From contig JAJNBO010000199.1 in the NCBI GenBank assembly GCA_021156245.1, positions 1 to 9,080 of the forward strand: a stretch of DNA of 9,080 bases. The letters run 5' to 3'. The position numbers and the translations under genes are program-made. This document shows positions 1 through 6,116 of the stretch, piece after piece. This DNA comes from Ramlibacter sp. (lineage in GTDB: Bacteria > Pseudomonadota > Gammaproteobacteria > Burkholderiales > Burkholderiaceae_C). The notes below the pieces were generated by a model. It ran no database searches, was not told where the DNA came from, and saw only the letters and a program-made list of their open reading frames with translations. Numbering within the stretch: position 1 is the stretch's first letter; the number at the start of each line of letters is the position of its first letter.

Positions 1-1
1 G

Positions 2-596
2 GCGCAGATCGCCCGCGAGAAGCAGGCATCCAGCCGGGGCGCGGCGCGCTACTACGTGACCTTGCCCTTCCAGGGACTGTGGGCGGACCCGGAGATCTAT
101 GAGGACCGCGACTTGCTGGCGATCGTCGAGCGTGTCGCCGGCCCCGAGCCGGTGCTCTGCCAGCTGGCCAGCGATACGCCGATGAAGGGCTCGGATTTCC
201 AGCCCTGGCACGCCGACACGCCGGCCCTGTTCCCGGAGTGGAACAACAACAACGACACGCCGTCCTTCCAGCTGGCGGTGAACTTCGCCTTGTGCGACGT
301 GAACGACGACAACGGGCCGTTCGAGACAACTTTCGGCACGCACCGCATGAACAAGCAGGAGGCGATGGAAGGCCTGGCCTCCGGCGCGATCGCGCAACAC
401 CGGTTGCCCATGCGCATGGGCGACGTGATGCAGCCGCCGCTGGTACCACCGTCCCGAAGTGAACATCCGCGTTCCGCAGAGCATGTGGGACAAGCTGTCG
501 CCGACGGGCCGCAGTCTGCTGCGCTTCAACCCGATCGTGCCCGACGAGCAGGCGGCGCAACAGCAGGAAGAAAGCTATCGCAGCTTTGCCTATTGA
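2..596 (+). pseudogene. Phytanoyl-CoA dioxygenase-like protein, 5'-partial and broken by an internal deletion/frameshift
   Basis: Resembles the PhyH family of Fe(II)/2-oxoglutarate-dependent oxygenases. The frame is open from base 2, so the true start lies left of the window; the GTG at 56 is internal. The iron-binding His-x-Asp is visible as HAD at 209-217 (context QPWHADTP), followed by a family-like stretch ending at MGDVM near 430. From about 441 the family's C-terminal sequence continues in a different frame (WYHRPEVNIRVPQSMW, ending SYRSFAY at stop 594-596). The piece normally between them, about 25-30 residues holding the distal iron-binding His (usually in an RDxRxxHRGTPN-like stretch) and the 2-oxoglutarate-binding Arg, is absent. 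Read straight through, the first frame ends at 607 with unrelated residues. As written the product should be inactive. The substrate is unknown. The next gene starts 7 nt downstream, so the two were probably co-transcribed. Family call is fairly sure; whether the break is biological or an assembly error is open. Confidence 0.8.
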
Positions 597-603
597 AGGA
601 ACG

Positions 604-1436
604 ATGAAGACCGACCGCGTGATTTCCCAACCCCTCGTGGTGCTCGCCGCCGGCGAGTTGCGCCTCGTGCTCGCGCCCAACGCGGGCGGCTCCATCGCCA
701 GCTTCAGCCGGCATTGGCAGGAAGGCCGTCGTCGGCGCGAGCTGCACTGGATGCGGCCCGCCACCGCCACCGGCCTGGCCCTGCGCAACCCGCTGGACAT
801 GGCCAGCTTTCCGCTGGTGCCGTTCTGCAATCGCATCCGGCAAGGGCGCGCAAGCTTCGAGGGACGCGAGATCCGCTTCCCGCCGAACCATCCTGGAGAG
901 GACGCGCCGCATCCGCTGCACGGCATCGCCTGGCTGCTGCCGTGGCAGGTGGAGTCGGCAGGGCAGCATGAAGCGAGCCTCGTGATCTCGGTCGATGCGA
1001 GCGAGGCCTGGCCCTGGCGCTTCTCCGCACGACAGAAGTTCCGGCTGGAACAGCGCGCCCTGTACGTGGAGATGGAGGTGCGCAATGAAGACAGTGCCCC
1101 CATGCCGCTGGGCATCGGCCACCACCCGTACTTCCCGCACCATCGCGGCACGCGCGTGCGCAGCCCCGCGCGAGCGATGTGGCGTGGCGACGCCGAGGTG
1201 ATGCCGGTGGACCTGCAGGCCGGTGGACCCGTCGACGCCTTGAGCGAAGGCGTGGAACTGGCGAAGTCCTGTATTGCCCCAGCGGCTACGACTACTTCTG
1301 CGCGGAGCCGGTGAGCCAGTGCACCGACTGGCTGAACCTGCTGCCCCGGCATGGCCGCGAGCCCCTGGGCGGGGCACGGCTCGCACCCGGCGAAAAACTC
1401 ATTGCCCGCTTCGCGCTGCGGCCGGAGTGGGCGTGA
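604..1436 (+). pseudogene. Aldose 1-epimerase (mutarotase)-like gene broken by an internal deletion/frameshift
   Basis: Galactose mutarotase-like fold, which interconverts alpha and beta anomers of aldoses in the cytosol. ATG 604 has a good ribosome site (GAAGGA, 595-600). Visible family signs are the substrate-site stretch SFPLVPFCNRIR, a catalytic-type His in LHGIAW (H106), and the second His in GIGHHPYFPH (H174). Around 1264-1268 the frame changes. The first frame then yields unrelated residues to a stop at 1314, while the frame from about 1266 gives the expected C-terminus: VLYCPSGYDYFC, then AEPVSQCTDWLN with the catalytic-type Glu at 1305-1307, ending at TGA 1434-1436. Compared with the family, roughly 28-35 residues are missing at the join, including the usual D-N-x-F-T-G-W-like segment and a beta strand. 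All three catalytic-type His/Glu residues survive but in two frames. It follows the broken dioxygenase by 7 nt. Family call is strong; the cause of the lesion is unknown. Confidence 0.82.
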
Positions 1437-1496
1437 CCGTCGCTTGGCCGGGCGGCTCCTGGAAGGTGTCCGTGATGGATGACCGCTGAAGGACGC

Positions 1497-1502
1497 AGGA
1501 GA
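1497..1502 (+). promoter_or_regulatory. Ribosome binding site of the histidine kinase gene
   Basis: AGGAGA lies 4 nt before ATG 1507 and supports that start. A second purine-rich stretch (AAGGGAGAG, 1522-1530) abuts an in-frame ATG at 1531, so initiation eight residues later cannot be excluded; neither choice affects a domain. Confidence 0.6.
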
Positions 1503-1506
1503 TCCG

Positions 1507-2619
1507 ATGCTCGCTGACCGGAAGGGAGAGATGGAGCTGTTCAGCCGGTGGCTGGACCAAGGATCCGATCATGCGCTCGTCCTGCTGGATCCGCGCGGGA
1601 TCGTCGCGGGCTGGCTCGGCGGGGCGGAACTGATCCTCGGCTTCCCCGCGTCGGAGGCCGTGGGGTGTCACATCGCTTTCATCTTCACCGAGCACGATCG
1701 CGACAAGGGCTTTCCGGACCACGAGCTCAAGGTCGCGGCGCGTGACAGCCATGCCGAGGACTCGCGCTGGCACGTGCGGCGGGACGGCACGTCGATCTGG
1801 GTGACGGGCACGGTGGAAGCCGTCCGGGCCGAAGACCAATCCATCCTGGGGTTCGTGAAGATCATGCGCGACATGACCGACCATCGCGAACGCATCGAGC
1901 GGCTGGAGAACGAACTGGCCACGCTGGAACAGACGCGGGAGCGCACGCACATCTTCCTGCGAACGCTGGGCCACGAGATGCGCAACCCGCTCGGCGTCCT
2001 GAGCAACACGCACCAGATCCTGCAGCGGCTGATGGCGGACGAGCGCGGGCGCAAGGTGGTGGAACAGCTCGGCACGCAGGTGCAGGTGCTGCGCCGCCTG
2101 GCCGACGACCTGATGGACGTGAGCCGGCTGGAGCTGGGCAAGCTGGAGCTCGAATCGCAAAGGGTGGACTTGCGCACCGTGCTGCAGGACGCGGTGCAGG
2201 CCGTGACCGACGCGGCGCAGGCCAAGTCGCTGAAGGTGGAGCTGTTGCTGCCGCCGTCCGAAATGCCGGTGCAGGTGGATCTCGCCCGCATCCAGCAGGT
2301 CGTGCTGAACCTGCTTGGCAATGCCATCAAGTACACGCCCAAGGGTGGATCCATCTGGGTGCAGGCCACCCAGGAGGCCCATGAATACGTCTGCCGCGTG
2401 CAGGACACCGGCATCGGCATCCCGCCCGCGGTGCTGCCGGAACTCTTCCAGCTTTTCACGCAGGCGCCCGAGGGCCGCGAGATGGCGCAAGGCGGCATCG
2501 GCGTGGGCCTCGCGCTGGTGCGGCAGCTGGTGGAACTGCATGGCGGCACGGTCCAGGCCAAGAGCCCCGGGGTGGGGAAGGGATCGGAGTTCGTGTTCCG
2601 GTTGCCGGCGGTGGAGTAG
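1507..2619 (+). CDS. Soluble PAS-domain sensor histidine kinase
   Basis: Two-component sensor kinase of 370 residues that should autophosphorylate on His and pass the phosphate to a response regulator. Order of parts: a PAS/PAC domain at about residues 20-125 (VLLDPRGIVAGW, then the FTEHDRDKGFPDHEL and RRDGTSIWV stretches, ending FVKIMRDMTD); a short coiled coil at about 126-152; a HisKA domain with the H-box GHEMRNPL (phospho-acceptor H156); and a HATPase domain with the N-box NLLGNAIKYTP (N272), G1 box DTGIGIPP (D300) and G2 box GGIGVGLALV (329-338). There is no membrane segment or signal peptide, so it acts in the cytosol, sensing a small ligand, redox state or light through the PAS domain; no cofactor residue can be assigned. 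There is no receiver domain and no response-regulator gene in the window. A 70-nt gap separates it from the broken epimerase gene, so it probably has its own transcription. All catalytic boxes look intact. Confidence 0.93.
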   Translation: MLADRKGEMELFSRWLDQGSDHALVLLDPRGIVAGWLGGAELILGFPASEAVGCHIAFIFTEHDRDKGFPDHELKVAARDSHAEDSRWHVRRDGTSIWVTGTVEAVRAEDQSILGFVKIMRDMTDHRERIERLENELATLEQTRERTHIFLRTLGHEMRNPLGVLSNTHQILQRLMADERGRKVVEQLGTQVQVLRRLADDLMDVSRLELGKLELESQRVDLRTVLQDAVQAVTDAAQAKSLKVELLLPPSEMPVQVDLARIQQVVLNLLGNAIKYTPKGGSIWVQATQEAHEYVCRVQDTGIGIPPAVLPELFQLFTQAPEGREMAQGGIGVGLALVRQLVELHGGTVQAKSPGVGKGSEFVFRLPAVE

Positions 2620-2631
2620 GGCAGCCGCCGG
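2605..2631 (+). terminator. Possible hairpin across the kinase stop codon
   Basis: CCGGCGG (2605-2611) and CCGCCGG (2625-2631) form a perfect 7-bp inverted repeat with a 13-nt loop that contains the kinase stop codon. No run of T follows, so it is not a classical intrinsic terminator. In GC-rich DNA such repeats also arise by chance. Confidence 0.25.
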
Positions 2632-2714
2632 TTGCATCGCGGCGACAGGGACCTTTCGGCAGCCTTGCAACTGACGGATACTCCGATCGACCAACTCCGC
2701 CTGAGCCATGTGCG

Positions 2715-3023
2715 GTGAGATTGACAGGGCATCCCTTCGTGCGCGTTCCCCAGCCTCTCCTGCTGTCGCTGTTCGTCGTCCTCGCAGCGTCCGCGTACTA
2801 CTTGATCTTCTTCACCAACGCCGGCAATCCCTACCTTGGCACCTACAGGGAAGTCATACTCATGGATGCGGTGGCGGTCCTTGCCGTCTTTTCCGGCCTG
2901 GAGATCATTCGAACCGACCGGGCAGTCCAGGTCCGCGCTCTGGCCGGAGCACTGAGCTTTCCCCTGGCTGCGGTCGTCGTCGTCACGTTTGGCTATCGCG
3001 TGTACAGGTATTTCGCGGGCTGA
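2715..3023 (+). CDS. Small three-helix membrane protein, function unknown
   Basis: A 102-residue protein from GTG 2715, the first start in this frame after the kinase; the ribosome site is weak, and GTG 2739 (giving VRVPQPLLL) is a possible alternative. Three hydrophobic segments are visible at about residues 13-33 (LLLSLFVVLAASAYYLIFF), 47-66 (VILMDAVAVLAVFSGLEII) and 74-96 (ALAGALSFPLAAVVVVTFGY). The loops carry basic clusters (RTDRAVQVR; the end RVYRYFAG). The long hydrophobic pattern with sensible loop charges argues for a real inner-membrane protein rather than a chance frame. No family is recognised and no catalytic motif is visible. It lies between the kinase and the reductase-like gene on the same strand, with gaps of 95 and 47 nt, so it may be transcribed separately from the kinase. 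Confidence 0.6.
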   Translation: MRLTGHPFVRVPQPLLLSLFVVLAASAYYLIFFTNAGNPYLGTYREVILMDAVAVLAVFSGLEIIRTDRAVQVRALAGALSFPLAAVVVVTFGYRVYRYFAG

Positions 3024-3061
3024 CGAATGAGAGCAGGCGCCTCGTTCGCGGATCTCGAACG
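3024..3061 (+). promoter_or_regulatory. Overlapping inverted repeats before the reductase-like gene
   Basis: CGAATGAG (3024-3031) can pair with CTCGTTCG (3041-3048), 8 bp with one G-U pair and a 9-nt loop. Part of that second arm (CGTTCG, 3043-3048) can instead pair with CGAACG (3056-3061), which abuts the ribosome site GAAGGA of the next gene. The two hairpins exclude each other. This could be chance, a terminator remnant or a translation-control element; no T run is present. Confidence 0.25.
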
Positions 3062-3070
3062 AAGGACACC

Positions 3071-3601
3071 ATGGGACTCTTGACCTTCAGCATCAACGTC
3101 ACCCTGGACGGCTGCGTCGACCACCAGGAAGGCATCGCGGATGACGAAACGCACGCCTTCTTCACCCGCCTCATGGACGAGGGTGGGGCCATGCTGTGGG
3201 GCCGCGTGACCTACGAGATGATGGAGAGCTACTGGCCAGCGGTCGCCCGTGGAGATGTGGAAGCCGCGCCGGCGATCCGCGAATGGGCGGTCAAGCTGGA
3301 GTCCAAGCCCAAGTACGTGGCGTCCTCGACGCGAAAGGACTTCCCCTGGACCAACAGCCATCGCGTCGCTGGCGACCTGCGTGCGGCGATCCAGGAGCTC
3401 AAGGACGCGACGCCGGAGGGCGTGCTCCTCGGGAGCTGCAGGCTCGCGACCGAGCTGGATCGGCTGGACCTGATCGACGAGTACAGGTTCCTCGTCCACC
3501 CCAGGATCGCCGGCCACGGCCCGACCTTGTACGAGAGCGGGCTGGCCAGCACGAGACGACTGGAGTTGATCTCGGCCACGCCGCTGCGCAATGGCTCCTG
3601 A
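3071..3601 (+). CDS. Dihydrofolate reductase-family protein (RibD C-terminal domain type)
   Basis: A 176-residue cytosolic protein of the dihydrofolate reductase-like superfamily, the RibD_C branch common in bacteria as stand-alone enzymes of unknown substrate. It is not a normal folate-pathway FolA. ATG 3071 is preceded by GAAGGA (3061-3066). Visible features are the N-terminal strand FSINVTLDGCVDH (6-18), the AMLWGRVTYEMMESYW stretch (40-55), a middle KYVASSTRKDFPW region (81-93), and the nucleotide-binding-type segment GVLLGSCRLATEL (117-129), where a second Gly is more usual at the Cys. The end has DLIDEYRFLVHPRIAGHGPTLY (133-154). Family members usually run some 8-12 residues past LRNG with a strand ending in Tyr/Arg; here the protein stops at PLRNGS, so it may be slightly truncated. 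A longer open frame through the same region starting at 2708 is not used upstream of this ATG. NADPH is the expected cofactor. Confidence 0.88.
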   Translation: MGLLTFSINVTLDGCVDHQEGIADDETHAFFTRLMDEGGAMLWGRVTYEMMESYWPAVARGDVEAAPAIREWAVKLESKPKYVASSTRKDFPWTNSHRVAGDLRAAIQELKDATPEGVLLGSCRLATELDRLDLIDEYRFLVHPRIAGHGPTLYESGLASTRRLELISATPLRNGS

Positions 3602-3781
3602 TCGACGCGGCGCCGGCCTCCTGCTGGTCCTGGTTTCGCCGCCGGCTGCCGGCGCACAACTCCCTGGAGCGCCTGCTCGCTCGCATCTTCATCCTTGCCC
3701 GTGCAGCATGCATGGCTGGAGGAGCCCTTCTTCTCTGGGAGTCGTTGCGCTAGAGTTGGCCGAACCTCGGGAGTCCCGCAC
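3602..3781. other. 180-nt intergenic stretch with an inverted repeat
   Basis: No convincing gene lies here. GCGCCGGC (3610-3617) recurs as its complement GCCGGCGC (3648-3655) with a 30-nt spacer, just after the reductase-like stop, and might act in transcription termination, though without a T run. A TAGAGT at 3751-3756 is a possible -10 box for the following operon, but no good -35 box is seen 17 nt upstream (TTCTTC, 3728-3733). Confidence 0.3.
3767..3773 (+). promoter_or_regulatory. Ribosome binding site deciding a TTG start
   Basis: TCGGGAG ends 8 nt before TTG 3782. With the homology starting exactly at the TTG (FSHIFVSVKDF is a typical VOC N-terminus), it supports TTG over the in-frame ATG at 3695, whose extra residues look non-coding and lie in the intergenic stretch. 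Confidence 0.5.
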
Positions 3782-4669
3782 TTGTTCTCGCACATCTTCG
3801 TCTCGGTCAAGGATTTTCCCCGCGCTCTCAAGTTCTACAACCCGCTGATGGAAAGCCTGGGCAACCCGTCGCGCTTCTGCGATCGCGGCAAGCCCTGGGC
3901 GGGGTGGCAGTCGCAGCCGGGCCCCCGGCCGCTGTTCGTCATCGGTGTGCCCTTCGACGGCCAGCCGCACGCGGCGGGCAACGGCCAGATGGTTGCTTTC
4001 CTTGCACCGAGCCGGGACGCAGTCGACCAGGCTCATGCCGTGGCGCTCGCCAACGGCGGCACATCGGAGGGCGCGCCCGGCCTGCGGCCCGAGTACCACC
4101 AGAACTACTACGGCGCGTACTTCCGCGACCCCGAGGGCAACAAGCTCTGCGTCGCCTGCCACGGGCCCGTGGGCGCGAACGGATTCGATGTCGTTCCGGC
4201 GGAGGCAGGGCATCTCCCGGCGCTCTACGAAGTGATCGACTCCATTGCCCGCGAGCGCAAGTACCTGGGTTTCACCAAGGCGCCGCCCTGGGAGCAGTCC
4301 CGGGCCTTCTACAGAAGCCTGCTCGACGCCGGCTGTCCCTATTTCGTGGCGCTCTCCGGCACCAGCGTCGTCGGCTGGTGTGACGTGTGCCCGGTGCCGG
4401 GGGACACCCGGTCGCACATCGGCGTGCTGGGCATGGGCTTGCTGCCGGAGGCCCGCCGGAAGGGGGTGGGTCGCCGGCTCATGGAGGCGGCCATTGCCAA
4501 GGCCTGGGCCAACGGCCTCACGCGCATCGAGCTCACCGTGCGTGACGACAACCTGAACGCGAAGGCGTTGTACGAGAGCCTCGGATTCCAGGTCGAAGGT
4601 CTTCGCAGGAAAGGCAGCGTGGTCGGCGACGAGGTGCATGACGTGTGGTCCATGGCGCTGCTGCGCTAG
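3782..4669 (+). CDS. VOC (glyoxalase-fold) - GNAT acetyltransferase fusion
   Basis: A 295-residue protein made of two domains that are normally separate. Residues 1-128 are a VOC-superfamily domain (FSHIFVSVKDFPRALKFY; the RPWAGWQS-like KPWAGWQS; GNGQMVAFLAPSR; YYGAYFRDPEGNKLCVACH). The position where metal-using VOC enzymes have a Glu after the GN turn carries LCVAC, so metal-dependent catalysis is doubtful. Residues about 134-295 are a GNAT N-acetyltransferase domain. It starts FDVVPAEAGHLPALYEVI and has the acetyl-CoA pyrophosphate-loop motif RRKGVGRRL (225-233), then LTVRDDNLNAKALYESLGF (251-269), the usual GNAT motif-B stretch. The linker is about 5 residues and in frame, with no stop codon. 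A GTG at 4169 (residue 130) could start a separate GNAT, but no clear ribosome site precedes it. Substrates are unknown; small-molecule or protein N-acetylation are possible. It heads a seven-gene run. Domain calls are firm; whether the fusion is natural or a small deletion between two neighbours is open. Confidence 0.85.
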   Translation: MFSHIFVSVKDFPRALKFYNPLMESLGNPSRFCDRGKPWAGWQSQPGPRPLFVIGVPFDGQPHAAGNGQMVAFLAPSRDAVDQAHAVALANGGTSEGAPGLRPEYHQNYYGAYFRDPEGNKLCVACHGPVGANGFDVVPAEAGHLPALYEVIDSIARERKYLGFTKAPPWEQSRAFYRSLLDAGCPYFVALSGTSVVGWCDVCPVPGDTRSHIGVLGMGLLPEARRKGVGRRLMEAAIAKAWANGLTRIELTVRDDNLNAKALYESLGFQVEGLRRKGSVVGDEVHDVWSMALLR

Positions 4670-4700
4670 GATGCTCCATCCTCCTCACCGGCCCACGACG

Positions 4701-5081
4701 ATGCCCAGCACCGAAACGCTCGAACGCTTCATCGCCCGCGTCGAACAGAACGCGCACGTGGAAGCCCTGGAGGAGTTCTACACCCCCGACTCCACGATGC
4801 AGGAAAACCAGCTGCCGCCGCGGGTGGGACGCGACGCGCACATCGCCAATGAACGAAAGGTGCTCCCCCGCGCGAAGTCGCTCCGGTCGACGTGCGTCAG
4901 GCCCGTCTTCGTGAACGGCGACAAGGTGGTCATCCGGTGGATCTTCGAATTCGAGTGGCTGGACGGCTCGGTGACCCGCATGGAAGAACTCGCGTACCAG
5001 CGGTGGGAGGGCGAGCGGGTGGCGGAAGAGACCTTCTTCTACGACCCGGCCCAGAAGATCCCCAGGAAGCCGCAGGGCTGA
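4701..5081 (+). CDS. NTF2/SnoaL-like domain protein
   Basis: A 126-residue cytosolic protein with the cone-shaped alpha+beta barrel pattern of the NTF2-like superfamily. An N-terminal helix (LERFIARVEQNAHVEALEEFY, residues 7-27) is followed by the PDSTMQEN stretch, then strands (VRPVFVNGDKVVIRWIFEFEW, about 66-86), MEELAYQRWEGERVAEETFFYDP near the C-terminus. That last pattern, a Glu-rich strand pair ending FFYDP, is typical of SnoaL-like proteins. Members range from ketosteroid-isomerase-like enzymes to ligand-binding proteins, so no reaction can be named. ATG 4701 is chosen because homology begins there; the frame is open upstream to 4638, inside the preceding gene, and ATG 4671 (adding LHPPHRPTT) is a less likely start. 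The gap to the fusion gene is 31 nt and to the next gene 1 nt, implying co-transcription. Confidence 0.85.
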   Translation: MPSTETLERFIARVEQNAHVEALEEFYTPDSTMQENQLPPRVGRDAHIANERKVLPRAKSLRSTCVRPVFVNGDKVVIRWIFEFEWLDGSVTRMEELAYQRWEGERVAEETFFYDPAQKIPRKPQG

Positions 5082-5082
5082 A

Positions 5083-5304
5083 ATGGCCATGGCCCTGCGC
5101 TTCAATGTCTTCGGCCGCATCGTCGCGGTCGAGCGCAAGGGCTCGGTGTGGCAGGCTTACTCCGTCGGCGCCGATGGCAAGCGCAGCCCCGCTGCGTTCG
5201 TCATCCCGGACTTCATCGAGGAGCCAGAGATGGAGCAGTACCTCTTCGACCTGTTCCATGAGAGCGCCACGCCCGGCAACGGCGACGTGAAGCGAATCAC
5301 CTGA
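5083..5304 (+). CDS. Small conserved hypothetical protein (73 residues)
   Basis: Starts 1 nt after the previous stop (TGA A ATG), suggesting translational coupling; ATG 5089 is an alternative two codons on. The protein begins RFNVFGRIVAVERKGSVWQAYSVGADGKRSP, which reads as a beta-hairpin with a G-x-D-G-K-R turn, followed by FVIPDFIEEPEMEQYLFDLFHE, an acidic helix, and a polar tail (TPGNGDVKRIT). There is no membrane segment, signal peptide or catalytic motif. The layout (short strands, then IPxF...L..LFHE) resembles small uncharacterised proteins found singly in proteobacteria; I do not recall a function. The next gene begins 5 nt downstream. Confidence 0.75.
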   Translation: MAMALRFNVFGRIVAVERKGSVWQAYSVGADGKRSPAAFVIPDFIEEPEMEQYLFDLFHESATPGNGDVKRIT

Positions 5305-5309
5305 GAGCG

Positions 5310-6101
5310 ATGCACCTTCTTCGAATCTCCGACCTGGCCGCTGCCGAGGTCCGGGCGATCTGGTCGCTGGCCGCAGCGCCCATGGTGCCGTTCTCCGGAA
5401 CCGTTGCGTGGTCGTTCGAGGGCAACGGCATCCGCACCCGGACGACGTTCTTGCAAGCATTCCGCGAGCTCGGGCTCGCGTCCACCGAGTTGCCGAACCT
5501 CTTGAAGTCCACCGAGCGCCCACGCGACGTCGCCGGCTACCTGGATCCGTTCTATGACGTGTACGTGATCCGGGAGGCCAACCAGCAACGGCTGGCCGAG
5601 TTCGCGGCCGCATCGCGCCGTCCGGTGATCAACGCGATGTCCGCCGAGGGCCACCCGTGTGAAGTGCTGGCGGATGCGTACTACGTCCACACCGCGGTGC
5701 TGTCCATCGACAGCGCCCGCATCTGCTTGTGGGGCCCGCCCACCAACGTGCTGCGCTCCTGGCACGAACTGGCGGGCGTCCTGGGCTTGTCTGTCCATCA
5801 CGTGTGCGAAGCACGTTTCCACGAGCGCAAGCGCAACGTGCTGTTCACCGAGTCGATCGACTTCCAGGCCGACGTGGTGGTCACGGACGGATGGCCCAGC
5901 GGACAGGAGGGCGCCGGCTTGACCGAAACGAACCTGGCCGAGATGGGTCGCCCTCGGCTGCTCCCGACACCGCCGTTCTCCATTGGCCGCGAGCTGTCGT
6001 TCGATCCCTGCAGTTATGCTGGCTTCACCGGCTACGCCCAGAAGAAGGTGCTCGTGCCGGTGCAGAAGGCGATCCTTCGCCATGCAACGAGAGGGCGCTA
6101 G
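5310..6101 (+). CDS. Divergent ornithine/aspartate carbamoyltransferase-fold protein
   Basis: A 263-residue homologue of the carbamoyltransferase family (usual length 300-340), which transfers carbamoyl from carbamoyl phosphate to an amino group. Family landmarks align in order. The phosphate loop FEGNGIRTRTTF (36-47) sits where the family has FExxSTRTRxSF, keeping Arg-Thr-Arg (42-44) but with Gly-Ile replacing Ser-Thr. The 80s-loop region contains Lys66-Ser67. HPCE (115-118) replaces HPxQ. WGPPTNVLRSW (141-151) occupies the GDxxNNVxxS position. TDGW (192-195) corresponds to the TDxW motif. The catalytic HCLP loop is replaced by PTPP (219-222), with no Cys. The final helix VQKAILR matches the family's C-terminus. 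Canonical carbamoyl transfer is therefore doubtful; it may use another acyl or phosphate donor, or be regulatory. No arginine or pyrimidine gene lies nearby. The start ATG 5310 is 5 nt after the previous stop. Fold assignment is by motif and so only moderately firm. Confidence 0.75.
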   Translation: MHLLRISDLAAAEVRAIWSLAAAPMVPFSGTVAWSFEGNGIRTRTTFLQAFRELGLASTELPNLLKSTERPRDVAGYLDPFYDVYVIREANQQRLAEFAAASRRPVINAMSAEGHPCEVLADAYYVHTAVLSIDSARICLWGPPTNVLRSWHELAGVLGLSVHHVCEARFHERKRNVLFTESIDFQADVVVTDGWPSGQEGAGLTETNLAEMGRPRLLPTPPFSIGRELSFDPCSYAGFTGYAQKKVLVPVQKAILRHATRGR

Positions 6102-6116
6102 GCTTTGGAGAAAAAG

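Noticed and set aside
237..254. Run of four AAC codons giving Asn-Asn-Asn-Asn in the dioxygenase
   Set aside because: A short codon repeat within an otherwise normal family stretch; no sign of a functional repeat.
1399..2709. 436-residue open frame on the minus strand
   Set aside because: It lies antisense to the clear histidine kinase and reads as a His/Gln/Arg-rich composition with no motif, as expected for a GC-rich shadow frame.
2708..3070. N-terminal extension of the reductase-like frame back to ATG 2708
   Set aside because: The added residues are Arg/Ser/Pro-rich and out of frame with the three-helix membrane protein that fits this stretch better; homology and the ribosome site place the start at 3071.
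3196..3753. 185-residue plus-strand frame overlapping the reductase-like gene
   Set aside because: Mostly inside the supported gene in another frame, with shadow composition; it gives no clear family continuation after 3594.
3728..3756. Promoter made of TTCTTC and TAGAGT with 17-nt spacing before the seven-gene run
   Set aside because: The -10-like box is fair, but the -35-like box matches only two of six consensus bases, so it cannot be separated from chance.
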